This document shows positions 50,051 to 62,080 of a stretch of 64,000 nt of DNA, piece after piece. Both the position numbers and the translations under genes were made by a program. The notes below the pieces were generated by a model. It was not told the DNA's origin. It saw nothing but the letters and a program-made list of their open reading frames with translations, and did no database searches. Position 1 is the first letter of the stretch; the number at the start of each line of letters is the position of its first letter. The stretch spans positions 64,618,433 to 64,682,432 of the forward strand of contig CM072886.1 of NCBI GenBank assembly GCA_037013685.1. Reading direction: 5' to 3'. This stretch comes from Acridotheres tristis (Eukaryota > Chordata > Aves > Passeriformes > Sturnidae).

Positions 50051-50307
50051 TTTAATATTTACTGAATAATAAACAATAGTTACATATTTAGATAAGAAAA
50101 GAAAACACAAAGTGCCTATTATTTCCTCTTTTTCACACTGTACTTTCATAGTTTTCTCATATATTTCTTCACATTAAATCCTTATCTTTAAGTTCCTACA
50201 GAAACACTAATATTTGTACAAATAGAAACTACATGGAAATGTCAGTACTTCCGTCTCTGTAAACTTTTCTGTATAATCAGTTCCACAGTGATAGAGCCGA
50301 TTTCATT

Positions 50308-50329
50308 AAAAAAAAAAAAAAAAAAAAAA
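50308..50329. repeat. Poly-A run, 22 bp
   Basis: Twenty-two A residues followed by GAAGAAG. No recognisable retroposed body precedes it, so I do not call a processed pseudogene. Confidence 0.95.
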
Positions 50330-50455
50330 GAAGAAGTTTAACTTATTCAGTATGGTGTATTATCTTCTGCTCTTTTGCTCTTTATTGTCCCCTTATTTCA
50401 TTTTTCAATTCTGAGGAAATCCCCTACTTTGTTTCCATTACTCATTCACCCTTGT

Positions 50456-50486
50456 TGTCCTTGTCCTTGTCCTTGTCACCCTTGTC
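50456..50486. repeat. (CCTTGT)n hexanucleotide repeat
   Basis: About five units of TCCTTG/TGTCCT phase, one interrupted by ACCC near the end. Short minisatellite-like array. Confidence 0.88.
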
Positions 50487-51400
50487 AAAATTGGTGGAAA
50501 GGAAGTTAAATTGTTTAGGATCAAGAGTAAAATCATTTTTCAAATGCCTAGGAAGGTGAGGGATTAATGCACTTTGACGTTAATACCATGTCCTTTGTAG
50601 TTTTCCTGTTTGTTTGTTTTCATCTTTCCCTATTGTCAGTACCACATTTTATAGGCAGCCTAACACAGAGCAGATGCTGATTAAAGGAAATGTGGTTTTC
50701 ACTGTGACATTAAAAAAAAATCACTTGCTCTAGTCTAAACACGATATTCCTAATGAGTTTTATTTTATTAACTGTTGTGTGAAAATACAATGAGCTTATA
50801 TTTAATTGAAACAGAAGTTTTTACAGCTAACTTGATGGACTGTGACTAGGCAGTTAAGTTTGACCAGAATTCTGCTGTCTACCCTGAGGGCTGAAATATG
50901 AGGTGCAGGCACACAAGGCTCTTCACTCCCATGCACCCTTGTAGCTGGACTAGAGAGATTGCTTCGCTCCATGGCATGAGCTAACCCTCTCCTCTACTGC
51001 TCCCTTCTTCTCCAGATCTTATCGCCTTTCTTCCCTTCTGGATTCACCAATTCCATGGGGCAGAGGCTGGCTCTCTTTAACTCAAATGAATCCTAATTCC
51101 CACCAGTCATCACCTCAGCATGCATTTGTAGATACAGTTGTACCTATGGTGTGCCTGTAGATAACAGTATGCCTTTTATATCTACACAAGACATAAATTG
51201 TCCCAAATGCTGGTAGCCTAAAGAGACATTGCAAATGGAAGTCAAAGAGCAGGGGAAAAAACTCACACATGAGATAAAACTTAATCTTTATAGCAGTAAA
51301 AAAATATTGCATGATGATTTTCAGGACATTGTGAAACACATCTGTTCACTTTGGCTTAAAATAAAGATTAATTTTACCTGAGGTGCAGGTGGAAAATGTA

Positions 51401-54400
51401 AGGGTATGTTTCATTATGCTTTAATTTTTTTTAATAGGCTCCCATAATAGAACAGTGTTGTGCAGACTGTTCATTGTCACAGGCTTCACAGGAACTAGAG
51501 GAGCACATCACTTCAGGCCCAATCCTGGAACAGCATAGCTTAGTAAAATTGTTACTTGATTTAAGATGTTCATGATCTGATTCTCCCACCTGAAATGGGG
51601 TGGCTCTCCTCCCAGCCTTTCTATAGTGAAACCTGATATGCTTTTCCCTCTACATCATATTTGTGCAGTGAACAGCAGGTAGTGACAAAGGATTTTTTCT
51701 TAGCACCATATCTTTAACAACATCAGCACTCATAAAGCAATGAGCAAACACAGATGAAGTAATCCAGAGGTTAAATTACTGAATTTGTAAGTGTACCTAT
51801 TGCTTTTATAGAAAAACCAGGGAGCACAGCCCCAACTTTACCTATTATTTGCATCTCTATTCAAGAATATTTGCAATACTGTACACGGAATGAAAAGGCA
51901 TTCAGAGTCCTTTGACCTTTAAAATTCAAATCTCAGTTCACCTGACTTTCAAGTTATCTCCATCTTTTCATTGCACAATGATAGCAGCTCATACCTGATT
52001 TTCATCATTTTACCCACCAGTTCAAGATGTAGCAGATTGATCAGTGGGGAAGAGGTGTAGGGCATGGCACAGAGGCCCAGAGTATGAAATTTCCAGACAT
52101 GTTTTCCTGTCATTGAGAGGAAAGATGTACCTCACTCTTGACACACTGCTCATTTTGAAGCTAGGCCAGCTTGAGGTTTGCTGCTCTGTCGTCATGTCTA
52201 GAGCATGACTGGGTATTATTAGCAAGTCCTATGCATCAAGCCTGCCCTAGACTTGCAGCTGTGTGTCAAAAAGAAAAAAAAATAAGGTTTGTTCTCTTTA
52301 AGTTATTATCCAAGTATCACCATGAAATGAGCCATGGCAAGTTGTCATTCAAAGGGTTTTGGCCACAGCTGGCAGTTTATGGTGACCACAGGGCTTGGTC
52401 TCAATGTGTTCCATCTCTCTACAGAAAGCAATATGGCTTATGTGAAATATATTCCTTTACTGATGCCTTTTCTTTCTCCAGGTCCAAAATATAATTACTA
52501 CTACCTTCTTCACTATCTTTTGGGCTCCTTCTCAACACTATTGTCAGAATTCTCCTTCTAATTGAGACCCTCGATAGGCATTTTAGTAGCGAATGTATGT
52601 GATTATAGCCACTCCAACTGCTGTCAACTCTACAGTTAAAGGAAATTGAATTTTTCTTTGTCTTAGATTTCCATTACTGACATTGTCTTTCAGAAAAGGA
52701 TGAACACCACAAAAAACCCAAAAAACCCCAAAAACAAAACAAAACCACACAGCACATAGGAGAAAATAGCAGTTTGGGCAACAAATTCTGCAGCCCAGTT
52801 CCTGAAAAGACTGATCCCATTTAGTTTAGATGCTCACATAAGGAGGCCAAAAGGCACTACCCAGAGAAATTTAGCAGAAGACAGAAGAATCATTAGCCCA
52901 GAAGTCTCTCTGGATTTTCAGGATGTCTTTTCATAGTTTCTGCCTACAACAGCAGAGAGATAAGTTCATCTGACTGTGATTTCTTTTAGTCAGATATCTT
53001 CCATCTTGCCAGGGAAGAAGGTGCTACGGATACACACATAAGACATCCGGGAAGCTGCTTTTTGACAAAGAAAATATTAAGTAGGGTTCAGCTAGACAAA
53101 TGCTGAAAAATCATGTTTCCTACAATCCAAATGAACAAATCTTCTGTATTCAAGCTAGAACTGCCTAGTATGTAAGGAAGGATTTCTAAGTGTATATCCT
53201 AGAAAACGGCTATTAAAATACCAGATCCAGCTGTGTCTAGGGTTGTGAATATGGTCTGCCCAAACTATGACTAGTTTTCAGGTGTGTGATGACTATTGCA
53301 TTCCTCTTTCATATATCCCACCTCCCTCTAGGCTTTGAGGTTCCAAGCACAGTACAAGGTCAGGCTGCAGGGGTGATAGATACCTTGCTACCCTGGAAGA
53401 GTCTGCACACCACATGCTGGCAAAATACATCAATAAACCTTGGTAAAAATAAATCCAGCAACTTTATTTAACATACTCTAAAGGAGACCATTTGGAGAAA
53501 AACAATTCTATTATCAGGGCCAATTATTTACTTCAAGAAAAGTCCTCTGTCCTGGATACTTCCTTGCAAGTTGGCTGTCATTTCCTAGACTCATGCTGTT
53601 CCCATATACATGGCCATATCCTTAGTTTCTGTAAATAACTGCAGCACTGTTAATGTAGGCAAAGCTGTGTCAACTTAGACCAGCTGAGGATAAAACAGAA
53701 GCTCTTATGACATAAGCAGAGACAGACAGGAGGGGATAAAAGAAGGAAACACCCTTAACCACAAAACAATAAAAATAGTGTAAATTACAGTTCATACCCA
53801 ATATTGTAGACAAAATAAATGGCATCATACTGGATTTGTGATTGGAATTTGCAGGGAAAGCAGACAGGCATCATGATTTTATTCCAGGTTCGTGCACATA
53901 GTTTCTAACACAGTAACATTGGGGAAAAGGCAAAGCAATTCTCTGGTTCTAGTTGTACAAACACAATACATTCTTTTAGAGTGGGGAAATCATGCATATA
54001 CAATTCTTCCTTTGTGTGTGTGTTTGTGAGTCTCTAAGACTTTGAATACTGCAAGTTAATTCCAAAACAAATCTGTCAGGAAAAGACCAAATAAGTGCCT
54101 TGAGTAAGACAAAGATGGCATCATTAGCAACCTCATTGTTAGCCACTAGAGTCCACACAAGACCTAACCACAGGTTTCACAAGCTCATTGCTCATAAAAA
54201 AAAATTCCTAGTCTTTTTTTTTTTTTTCACTTATCTAACATGAATATCTTCTCCTTACCTGCTTCAAAGAAATTTGCAATATTTCAAAGTTTTGGTAGCA
54301 GAGAGGAAAGAGGACTTCAAAGGACAGCTAGTGTTCATACCCATACTTTGCAGACAGATATTTTCTTTCTAAGACACTATCCCCAGACTGGTAGATGTGA

Positions 54401-55129
54401 AAAACCTCAAACTTTTAATTGTTTACAATCTAGATATGGTGGTCCAGACTGAGGATTTTGGTGGTCACAAAGCCAAATAGGTAAAAAGTTCCTTAGATTT
54501 GGCTATTGTGAAAATGGCAAAACTCAGCACCTGCTGAAACAAAGAGAAAAATAATTGTGTTGTATTTTAGGACCATGGGACTGGTTTTCAGCTGCACTTG
54601 AAACAGGACTGAGATAGAACACTTTCACACAAAGTTTTGAGAAAGGAGTGGAAATTTTCTCATTAATTTCTGCTCGATTTCATGTGTCCACAACACTTCA
54701 CAATATGGGTACTTGTGCATGGGTTGGGACATTCTCATGTTACAGCCATTCAATTCTTGTTTTCTTATTGAAGATTAATAACAAGGAAATGTTAAGTAAA
54801 ATTTGCTGGCTGGAAACATAGTTTGGTCATGTTTCCCTGAAATCCACAATAAAAGGAAAAGGCAAAGCTATGCCAAATTAACAAAACCAAATTCAAAACT
54901 CTTCCCCAGAACCAGACACCTTTCATAGTGTGACATATTTCACAGTAATACCCCCTGGTGATGCAGACTTAAACTGAAGCAAGACTGAGAAGCAGTATTT
55001 GTATTTCCTTAACATGGCTGAAGCACCAAAGAGTCCGTGATTGAAAGCAGTGCTGAGAATACAGTTTACTTTCCTCAGAATTGATCTTCTATTGTTTGCT
55101 TAGTCCAGCTGTGGTGTAACATGTAACAG
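51401..55129. other. Non-coding stretch without recognisable gene
   Basis: An A/C-rich simple run lies at 52708-52748. Frames at 52171-52561 and 53286-53471 overlap in different phases and have no domain. A T13-type run lies near 54215-54228. No repeat family was recognised. Confidence 0.5.
52708..52748. repeat. A/C-rich simple repeat
   Basis: Irregular AAAAAACCC and AAAAC units, an interrupted A/C-only tract of the kind left by slippage or by a decayed poly-A tail. Confidence 0.85.
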
Positions 55130-55280
55130 CTTGTGTGAATTCCTTCCTTGGTCATGGATTATCATTATCACAGTGATTCAAAAGCTCTAACACAAGTGAG
55201 TTTATTGTTTTCAATATTTTCATTTAAGCACTTTAATCAATATCTGCCAAGACAATTAAAGGGCTCAAATAGTTTCCAAG
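55130..55280. promoter_or_regulatory. Candidate regulatory element with SOX/FOX- and NKX-like sites
   Basis: ACAAGTGAG (55192-55200) precedes TTTATTGTTT (55201-55210), followed by CATTTAAGCACTTTAATCAATATC. The sequence is AT-rich but complex and differs from the surrounding homopolymer-rich DNA. It could be chance motif density. Confidence 0.3.
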
Positions 55281-55744
55281 AGGAATTTTCTCTTGGAATC
55301 TACCTCCTTTTTATTTTTTAAATTTTTTAAAAATTTATTCCCCTATTTAATTTATTTTAAACACTAACAAAAAAAAAAGTTAACACCATTTCCCCAAATT
55401 CATCCACTATTCTTATTCTTGTTTTATAAAGGGAATGAAATTTGTCATACTGCTATACATCATTTACACTGCAATACAATGTCCCATCTGTGTGTCAAGT
55501 ACAAAACAAAAGCATTTTGTGAAAAATTGCTAAAGTAGTAATGATTTTTGTCCTCAACTCTTTGTTTTGCCTTTCAATAAAGAAGGCGACATGTGCCACA
55601 AATGATATATTATTGTTTAAGTACAACCCTAGTAACACAGTGCATAACCAAAACCATGTTTCACAGCAGAGAAACTATAGTTTACTGCCCCTATGGCTCT
55701 GATGAGAATATAATGTTCTACAGTTTATAAATGCTTTGAGGTCA

Positions 55745-55988
55745 ACACATGATTTACTTCAGCTTGTTCATCCAATGAGCAGGAGGTCCAAAAATATATC
55801 AAGCTATTAGACAGCCCACTGGAAGCTTGGCGGAGGCTCCCAGTGATGGAAAGCATGCCATGGAAGCCTCTCTGTCAACTGGAGATGAGATAATTAGATC
55901 CAGGTAATACATTGGAGCCCCATCAGGGAACAGGACAGCAAACATGTCATCTTTACGATTTTTTCTCATCCTCCCCAGCACCATTGGC
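55745..55988 (-). other. Regulatory-like block that also resembles a minus-strand exon
   Basis: A minus-strand open frame (55799-55984, 61 codons, including RKNRKDDMFAVLFPDG and YYLDLIISSPVDRE) begins just inside a good minus-strand acceptor: a pyrimidine-rich tract ending TATCTCAG with the first exon base at 55988. No good donor is seen downstream, so it would have to be a terminal exon, and I see no clear poly-A signal. The same DNA carries GATAATTAGATC around 55889-55900 on the plus strand, which fits an enhancer instead. I do not recognise the peptide. Confidence 0.25.
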
Positions 55989-57673
55989 CTGAGATAGTAA
56001 AAAGTGTGAAGAATTCATCAGTTCCTGGCAAAAGCACAGCAGAGGGATAATCAAGCTATCATCTTTCCATCATCCTCATTATCCAGAGACTTGGTGTTCT
56101 GTATAAACAGCAAAACAACATCAACTATAGACTGAGGAGCCACGGTAGTTAGCCCAAGCTTTTGTTTCATGCTCTAGAGTAATGCCACACAACACTGCTG
56201 GACTGTAATCTTGTAATACCAAAAAGAGCTTGAGCCTATATTTAAGTCACAAAAAAAAAAAAAAAAAAAAAAAAAGTGCAAAAATCTCTTTCTACAAATT
56301 AGAGACTCAAGCTTCAACCCAATGACAAAATATTCCTAAATAGAATATTCTGGTGGATCAGACCATGTATGACTGGGGTAAAGTGGTTTTATACAACACA
56401 TTCAGATATAAACCATAACACACTGGCCTTTTTTCTCATGCACATCACTATGTGCACATTTTTTCTGAGGACCTGCTAGCTAAAATTTGAAACTGGAGAG
56501 TTGTGACAAGGAGAGTGCTTAAGAGTAGCAATTCCTTTGCATAAGAAAAGTAGTTGAAAAACATCCATCCACATGTTAGCACAAAAAAATGTGTTTCATA
56601 CTCAAATCAACAACTTAGAAGATGCTTATGCTTTCCTTACACACTCATGCACCCTCGAACACAAAAAAAAAGAATTTAGAGAAATTGTGGTCAGAAATCA
56701 AAATAACTTTGAATACAATGTATTCTAAATACACAATCTTTTGCATTTTCCAAGATTTTTATATTCACAGAAAAAACCAAAAGGATAGATTCAGTCATGA
56801 CTGATCCAGTGTTGAAAAGTCACTCTTATATGTGCTCATGGATTATTGTTAGCATCTAACTTTTTAATATAGTTATATAAATACATACACACATTATATA
56901 CAGTAAAGTTCTTTTTCCCAAAAACATATAGATGACTCATGTTTCATTTCCTTTCCTGGTAGCCGACATTTAGAGAAATCTTTCTTCTCCCTTCCTATTT
57001 CTCTCACTCACCCATTGCATGTAGGCAAAGTAAGTAGGTTATGGGGGGAAGAGTTTCTTATCTCAGCTGCAGAAGTCCTCTTGAAGCCTCACTTCTGTCA
57101 GTGACACAGCCCCTCATTGGAGAAACTGATGGACTAACTTCATGTGCTTTATCCACCTTTGCACTATCTTACTTTTCCTGAACATATATTTTCTGTAAAC
57201 CCACCATGAGAAGAAAGTAAGACATGGCTCTTGCATATTGAGAATGGATTTACTCCATTTAATACTTCAGTCTTAAACAATCTTAAAACCTGAAGCCATG
57301 AAAATCCAGAATCTTCATGATCAAGTGTACAACTGAGTCCTGTAGAAGTTTAAATTAAATTTCTAATTAACCTTTTAAATAAATACATCTATGCCTCAGA
57401 AAACATTTACTGTCATGGCACATACCCTACATTACTTTTAGTCCTTTTTTCAGAAAATATTAAAAGAAAAAAAAAAACCTTAATGGAAAGAAATTACTAA
57501 TATTGCAAGCATGAAATGAATTCTAAAGAGAATCACAAAACTCAGAACTACCTCTAGAAAAGCAGGCTGAATAAAACATCCTGAAAGTAGAATGCAGGAC
57601 AAAAATGTATTTTTTCCAATTGCCATCTAAGTAAAATTGATTTTTCTATTCTTCCCCTTCATAAGTATGACAG
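55989..57673. other. Non-coding stretch with A25 run
   Basis: A25 at 56251-56275 is the longest homopolymer in the window; no retroposed gene body was recognised before it. TA-rich sequence lies at 56868-56902. Confidence 0.55.
56251..56275. repeat. Poly-A run, 25 bp
   Basis: Twenty-five A residues; likely a length-variable site and prone to sequencing error. Confidence 0.97.
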
Positions 57674-57742
57674 GGAGTATCTTCATGGAGCTCCAGGAAC
57701 CTAAGAGAGCAGTTGTGGCAACCATCATTGATGTGACCAAAG
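57674..57742 (+). other. Exon-like 69-bp segment (weak candidate)
   Basis: A pyrimidine-rich tract (TTTTTCTATTCTTCCCCTTC) is followed by ATAAGTATGACAG, a possible acceptor ending at 57673. The segment ends AAAG at 57742, directly followed by GTGACT, a fair donor. The 69 bp are a multiple of three and open in one frame only, reading SIFMELQEPKRAVVATIIDV then TKG. This phase-symmetric layout is what a small internal exon looks like, but such matches occur by chance in 64 kb and I do not recognise the peptide. Confidence 0.22.
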
Positions 57743-60700
57743 GTGACTAAATTTAAGCTACTGAAAACACTAAAAGAGGAAAAATTCATGTCTAGCAGAG
57801 AAAGTAGTAAGATTAAAAATGAAAAAGCATGGGTAGGCTAGATAAAATCAATATAACTTTTCCCAGGGTGTTCTTTTATAAACATTACTTTGGTTCTTCC
57901 TTGACCACAATATATATACAGAAAATAAAATGGCATTTTTATGACTCATAATCCCAATCTTTACCTCCATGAAGCTGTTCACAAAGACTCAGAAGCTGAA
58001 TGGATTTAAGACTGGAACTATAATGGCAAATCATACCCTTTTGCATCACACAGTTAGGGAGACACATAGCATTTAGGATTCACATCTATAAAAAGGAGAA
58101 GCTAATGGCAAAGCCACAAAATACTGCTACAGTTACAGTATCCAAATTTAAATTCTGCACTAGTAGTCATGAAGAAAGCATAGCAATATAGGTCTCAGCT
58201 ACCTGAGACAGTGGGAAAATTATAGAAACTGCATATTTAAGACCTTTCTAGGCATGTAGAAATGTAGAAATGTATATATGTTGAGTATGCAAGACACTGC
58301 AGGCTGGACAGCAAAAGCGTAAATATTTATGATTCAATTCCATTTACCTCTGATAATAGGAAAAGAATACAAATATATTTTCCTTTCCCCCTTTTTCTTT
58401 CTTATTTGCCACTATAAAGTACACTATCTCAAGAAGACTAGAATCGGGAAAAGGAAATAATCCCTGCAGATTTGCAGGCAAGACATAAGAAAAAACTCAG
58501 TTAGAACCACTTATGAGCAACAGCCACCCAGGAAAACAAGACGTAAGCAGTAAAAGCTGACTGATCTTATGACTTAAGTTAGAGAAAGATATCTAAGGAT
58601 TTACTAACAATGAACTCTGGAATACCTGCAAACTTTTACAGATGCAGAACAATGACAGAGGGGGAAAGAAAAGAAACCTGAACTGAACACTGAAGCTGGA
58701 GTACTCTAACAAAGCAGAATTATGACTTAAGGTGACTGCACATCAAAGAAGGGACCGGTTTGGGACAAGAGGAGGGAAATATATCCAGAAGGCATAGAAA
58801 AAAATACACAAATTAACACATGAAATAAAGGGATCTTAAAAACAGGCAGAGATTCAATGTGTTAATGAAGGGTGTGATGAATGGATGTTAGAAGCAAAAA
58901 AAGGTATAACTGGAGGAAATATGGATATCCAGAGATAAAATCTCAGAAAAGAAAAAACACTGATAATTATCATGATACTCCATAAAAATCACATACTTAA
59001 AATGTATTTTATTATTCCAATTTGAAAAAAAAATTCAAAACCCAATTTGATTCAGTCTCCTGATTTTTAAAATTATTTCTAATATTTAATTACTTGGAAT
59101 TTCCATATGAGCATTTCAAATTAGTGTTATTTTTCCAGTATGACTGAGAAGACAGGCGCAGCCCTGTTAGACCATGGCTCTACATGGGACTTGCTGTCTT
59201 CAACCTCAGCAAAAATGAAAGGCTGCAAATTGTCCAGGGAGGCCTTGAACTAAACTTCCACTTGCTTCAAAGATCACAGCCACTACAGATCTAGAATTTT
59301 ATGCATTGAAAGTAACTTCTACAGACAATGGAAGCAAACTATGCCAGACTTGTTTTCACTCTGGAGGTCTCTCATAAAAGTTCAACAATATTTAATTCCC
59401 TCACAACAGTTTGTTGCCTACCAGAGTACTATGTGCTTTTTGTAGTACTAAACAGAATTTATTTTTTTAAAAGTCTATAGGAAACTCACCTAAAACCTTT
59501 TATCATAACTTTATTTTAAAACTTTTCAGGAAATTTCTGATCCAGTTTCACCACCACCTCCTCCCCCCCCAAAAAAAACAACAATAAAAACCCCATCCTA
59601 ATCTACCCAAAAGAACATCCAAATAAAAAAATAGTATCTTTGATATCGTGGATACTATCCTCTTTGAAAGCACCTCAGCTAAATGTGAAAAACTGCCTAT
59701 GTTACAAATAGTCTGGGGAAAAAAAAGGTTAAAATATGAGGAGATGATATCCTATAAGTGGCAGGGATTGTGTTGTTGGTAGTCTTTTGCAAAGGTCCAT
59801 ATGGGGGAAAAGTAATTTAGATGAAAAATGAGCACTTAGAAATTAGAATGCTGTCAGGTAAGATATCTGGAATCAGGCTGCAAAAAATTAGGTGGATGAG
59901 TTGTTGCTGTCAGTCACCAGTGATGCACAATATTAGTATAAGAATCCATACAAAAGTTAAATACTGCATGCAGAACTGATAATGTCATGAATGATCATTA
60001 ATCTGCTAAACAGTAGGAAAGATTCCCTCAAAATAACAGATTTCATTTTTGAAAGAAAAATGATACTAGAAGAAATCAAAGAAATAGGTGGATCACATTT
60101 ATCTTATGCAATAATATTCTTTTAATGATAACAACTGAATCTTACAGTGTACTCAATATATAAATTTCATACAGGCTACCTTCAAGCACTCAGTAGATCA
60201 ATTTAATTAAACCATAGTTTCTCAAAATTGTAGAATAAATTTTATTCTGTGCCATTACCACAGATTAATACAGATGCATTTTTGAAGTGAAGTATACAGA
60301 CTGTAGAGTAGATCTTCCTATAAATGTAGAGACAACTCAGTCAAAAATATTAATTTATTACCTTTGTCTTTGTTGGTGCAATAAAGTGTAATAGTAAGTA
60401 TACTTTTACACTGACATCTAGCAATGAGAGGGTCAAGTCAGTGTAATAAAGCTAGCAGACTAGCACAAGTGTCTCTGCTTGTGTTATAAATATTACATAG
60501 CAGACACTTTCTGAATGAGAATGTGAAAGAACATTCCAGAAAAGGAATGCAAATTTACCATGAACATCAGAAAATTGAAACATCTATGAGTTCAAATACC
60601 CATGAGTATAAAAAGTAGAACCTAAATCAGGGAGGCATCAACACTTTGACATTGTTATCTCAGTGTGGTTCAGAATACAGCCAGGAAACAAGTAACATGT

Positions 60701-61067
60701 ATATACAAAGTGTCTTCAAACATATATTTTTATCAAAATCTATGGAGATTATTACAAGACAGTTATTGTATTTGTGAACTGTTTTCAAGCACTCATATAA
60801 AATGCAGATTAGACACTTGATTAGTTTGCCACAATTCCTTGAACTCTCTCCAACCCCATAAGAAAATTTTGTACACTGCGATCACCTTACAACACATCTG
60901 AAAGGAGATTATAAATAATATGGCAAGATGGAAAGCATTACAAAGTAAAACTAAGCCTTTGGATTGTGTCTTTTTCCTTGTTGCTGTTTGCTAAACAACA
61001 TGCCATTGGATCCTATGGCTCTGAATCATCTGGTACTATCCATTAATGGATAGGCTACTGAGTCAAT
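57743..61067. other. Non-coding stretch without recognisable gene
   Basis: Very few open frames of any size. A small ATGTAGAA duplication lies near 58254-58272, and a C8/A8 run at about 59563-59578. No repeat family was recognised. Confidence 0.6.
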
Positions 61068-61107
61068 GAATATACAAACAAGAAATAGAATATACAAACA
61101 AGAAAAT
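61068..61107. repeat. 20-bp tandem duplication
   Basis: GAATATACAAACAAGAAATA (61068-61087) is followed immediately by GAATATACAAACAAGAAAAT (61088-61107). Nearly identical, so probably recent. Confidence 0.93.
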
Positions 61108-61879
61108 CTCCAAAACCGGATCCCCTCTTCTAACCTCCAGCCTAAAGAGATATTACCTCTTCTTTTCCCTAGCAGAAACTGGTTTTCTGGCTGGACTAGC
61201 AGAGACACATGTGACTGCAGTCTTTGTCATGGAAGTCCACCGAACTAAATATTGTTCATACCCAATATTTGTCAATACTCTATAATGACTGCAACTATTT
61301 AAGCTCCACATTCAAAGTCCTTTACACACCCTATATAGCCCTGCTAACATTTCATAACACAACTGTAACTTGGCACGTGACAAAAGAGAGCATAATGCAT
61401 TTGCTTATGGTCAGACGGCTGAAGTCTAGACCGGAGACAATGCACAAGTTTCCCCTTTTGAGGGATGTGGGGCTTTTGCTCTCCTGTAATACTTTGATAG
61501 ACCATGTGTTGCAGTGCATTCCAGTTGCAGTGTGCTGCTGAATACAAACCTTTGGCAGTAGCTCATGGCAAACTTTGCAGACATCTACAGCAAAAAGGAG
61601 CAGAAGTATGGTTGGTTTCTGGCTGCTGAGATCGGGCAGCCAAGTAATGCTCAGCACCCAGTGCCAGTCCCAAACACCCTCCACACTGATGCTGCAGTGG
61701 CAAATTCCCTTTACAGACACAGGATGAGACCAGCATGCAAAGGAAGGGAGCCACTGCCTCTCCATCAGTTCTCACACTGTGGTCACCTCTCAATCCATCA
61801 AACAGCTGTGAACAGAACTGTGCCAGAAACAGCACCATGGTGTTTCTTTAACTCTGCTAATTCCCTGTGCTCTGTTTAA
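61108..61879. other. Non-coding stretch with opposing chance frames
   Basis: Frames of 91-137 codons overlap on both strands (61224-61879), in a locally less AT-rich segment. No domain, splice pattern or repeat family was recognised, so these are treated as chance. Confidence 0.5.
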
Positions 61880-62080
61880 TTATATGAAGTGCTCCGGATA
61901 CTAATCAACACATCCCATTATGATGATGCAGTTATAAATGTAATTATGAAAGCAACATGAATAATTTCATTAACTACATTTCAAGCTGTCTCATTCTCTC
62001 CATTCCCTTTGTTGGCAACATAGAGCGGGTCTGTTCAGAACTTCTGGGAATTAGGCCACGTACATATGACATGTTTGTAC
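61880..62080. promoter_or_regulatory. Candidate conserved non-coding element
   Basis: TAATTATG (61941-61948), ATGAATAATTTCATTAAC (61958-61975) and ATGATGATGCAG lie in non-repetitive sequence that then passes into GGCAACATAGAGCGGGTCTG. The pair of inverted AAT/ATT half-sites in ATGAATAATTTCAT is POU/homeodomain-like. Confidence 0.38.

Larger units (their letters stand above)
50051..51400. other. Non-coding stretch with simple repeats
   Basis: Contains an A22 run (50308-50329) and the CCTTGT array listed separately. The minus-strand frame at 51115-51339 shows no domain. Confidence 0.55.

Noticed and set aside
50308..50329. Poly-A as the tail of a processed pseudogene
   Set aside because: The preceding sequence shows no open frame or familiar gene, so nothing supports retroposition of an mRNA. 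The same holds for 25601-25617 and 56251-56275.
56341..56400. 'GGTGGATCAGACCATG' as a further ancient CR1-like piece
   Set aside because: Only about 15 bases resemble the repeat start and nothing downstream continues the match.
61224..61879. Overlapping 91-137-codon frames on both strands
   Set aside because: Open in opposing directions because the segment is locally less AT-rich; no family signature or splice pattern.
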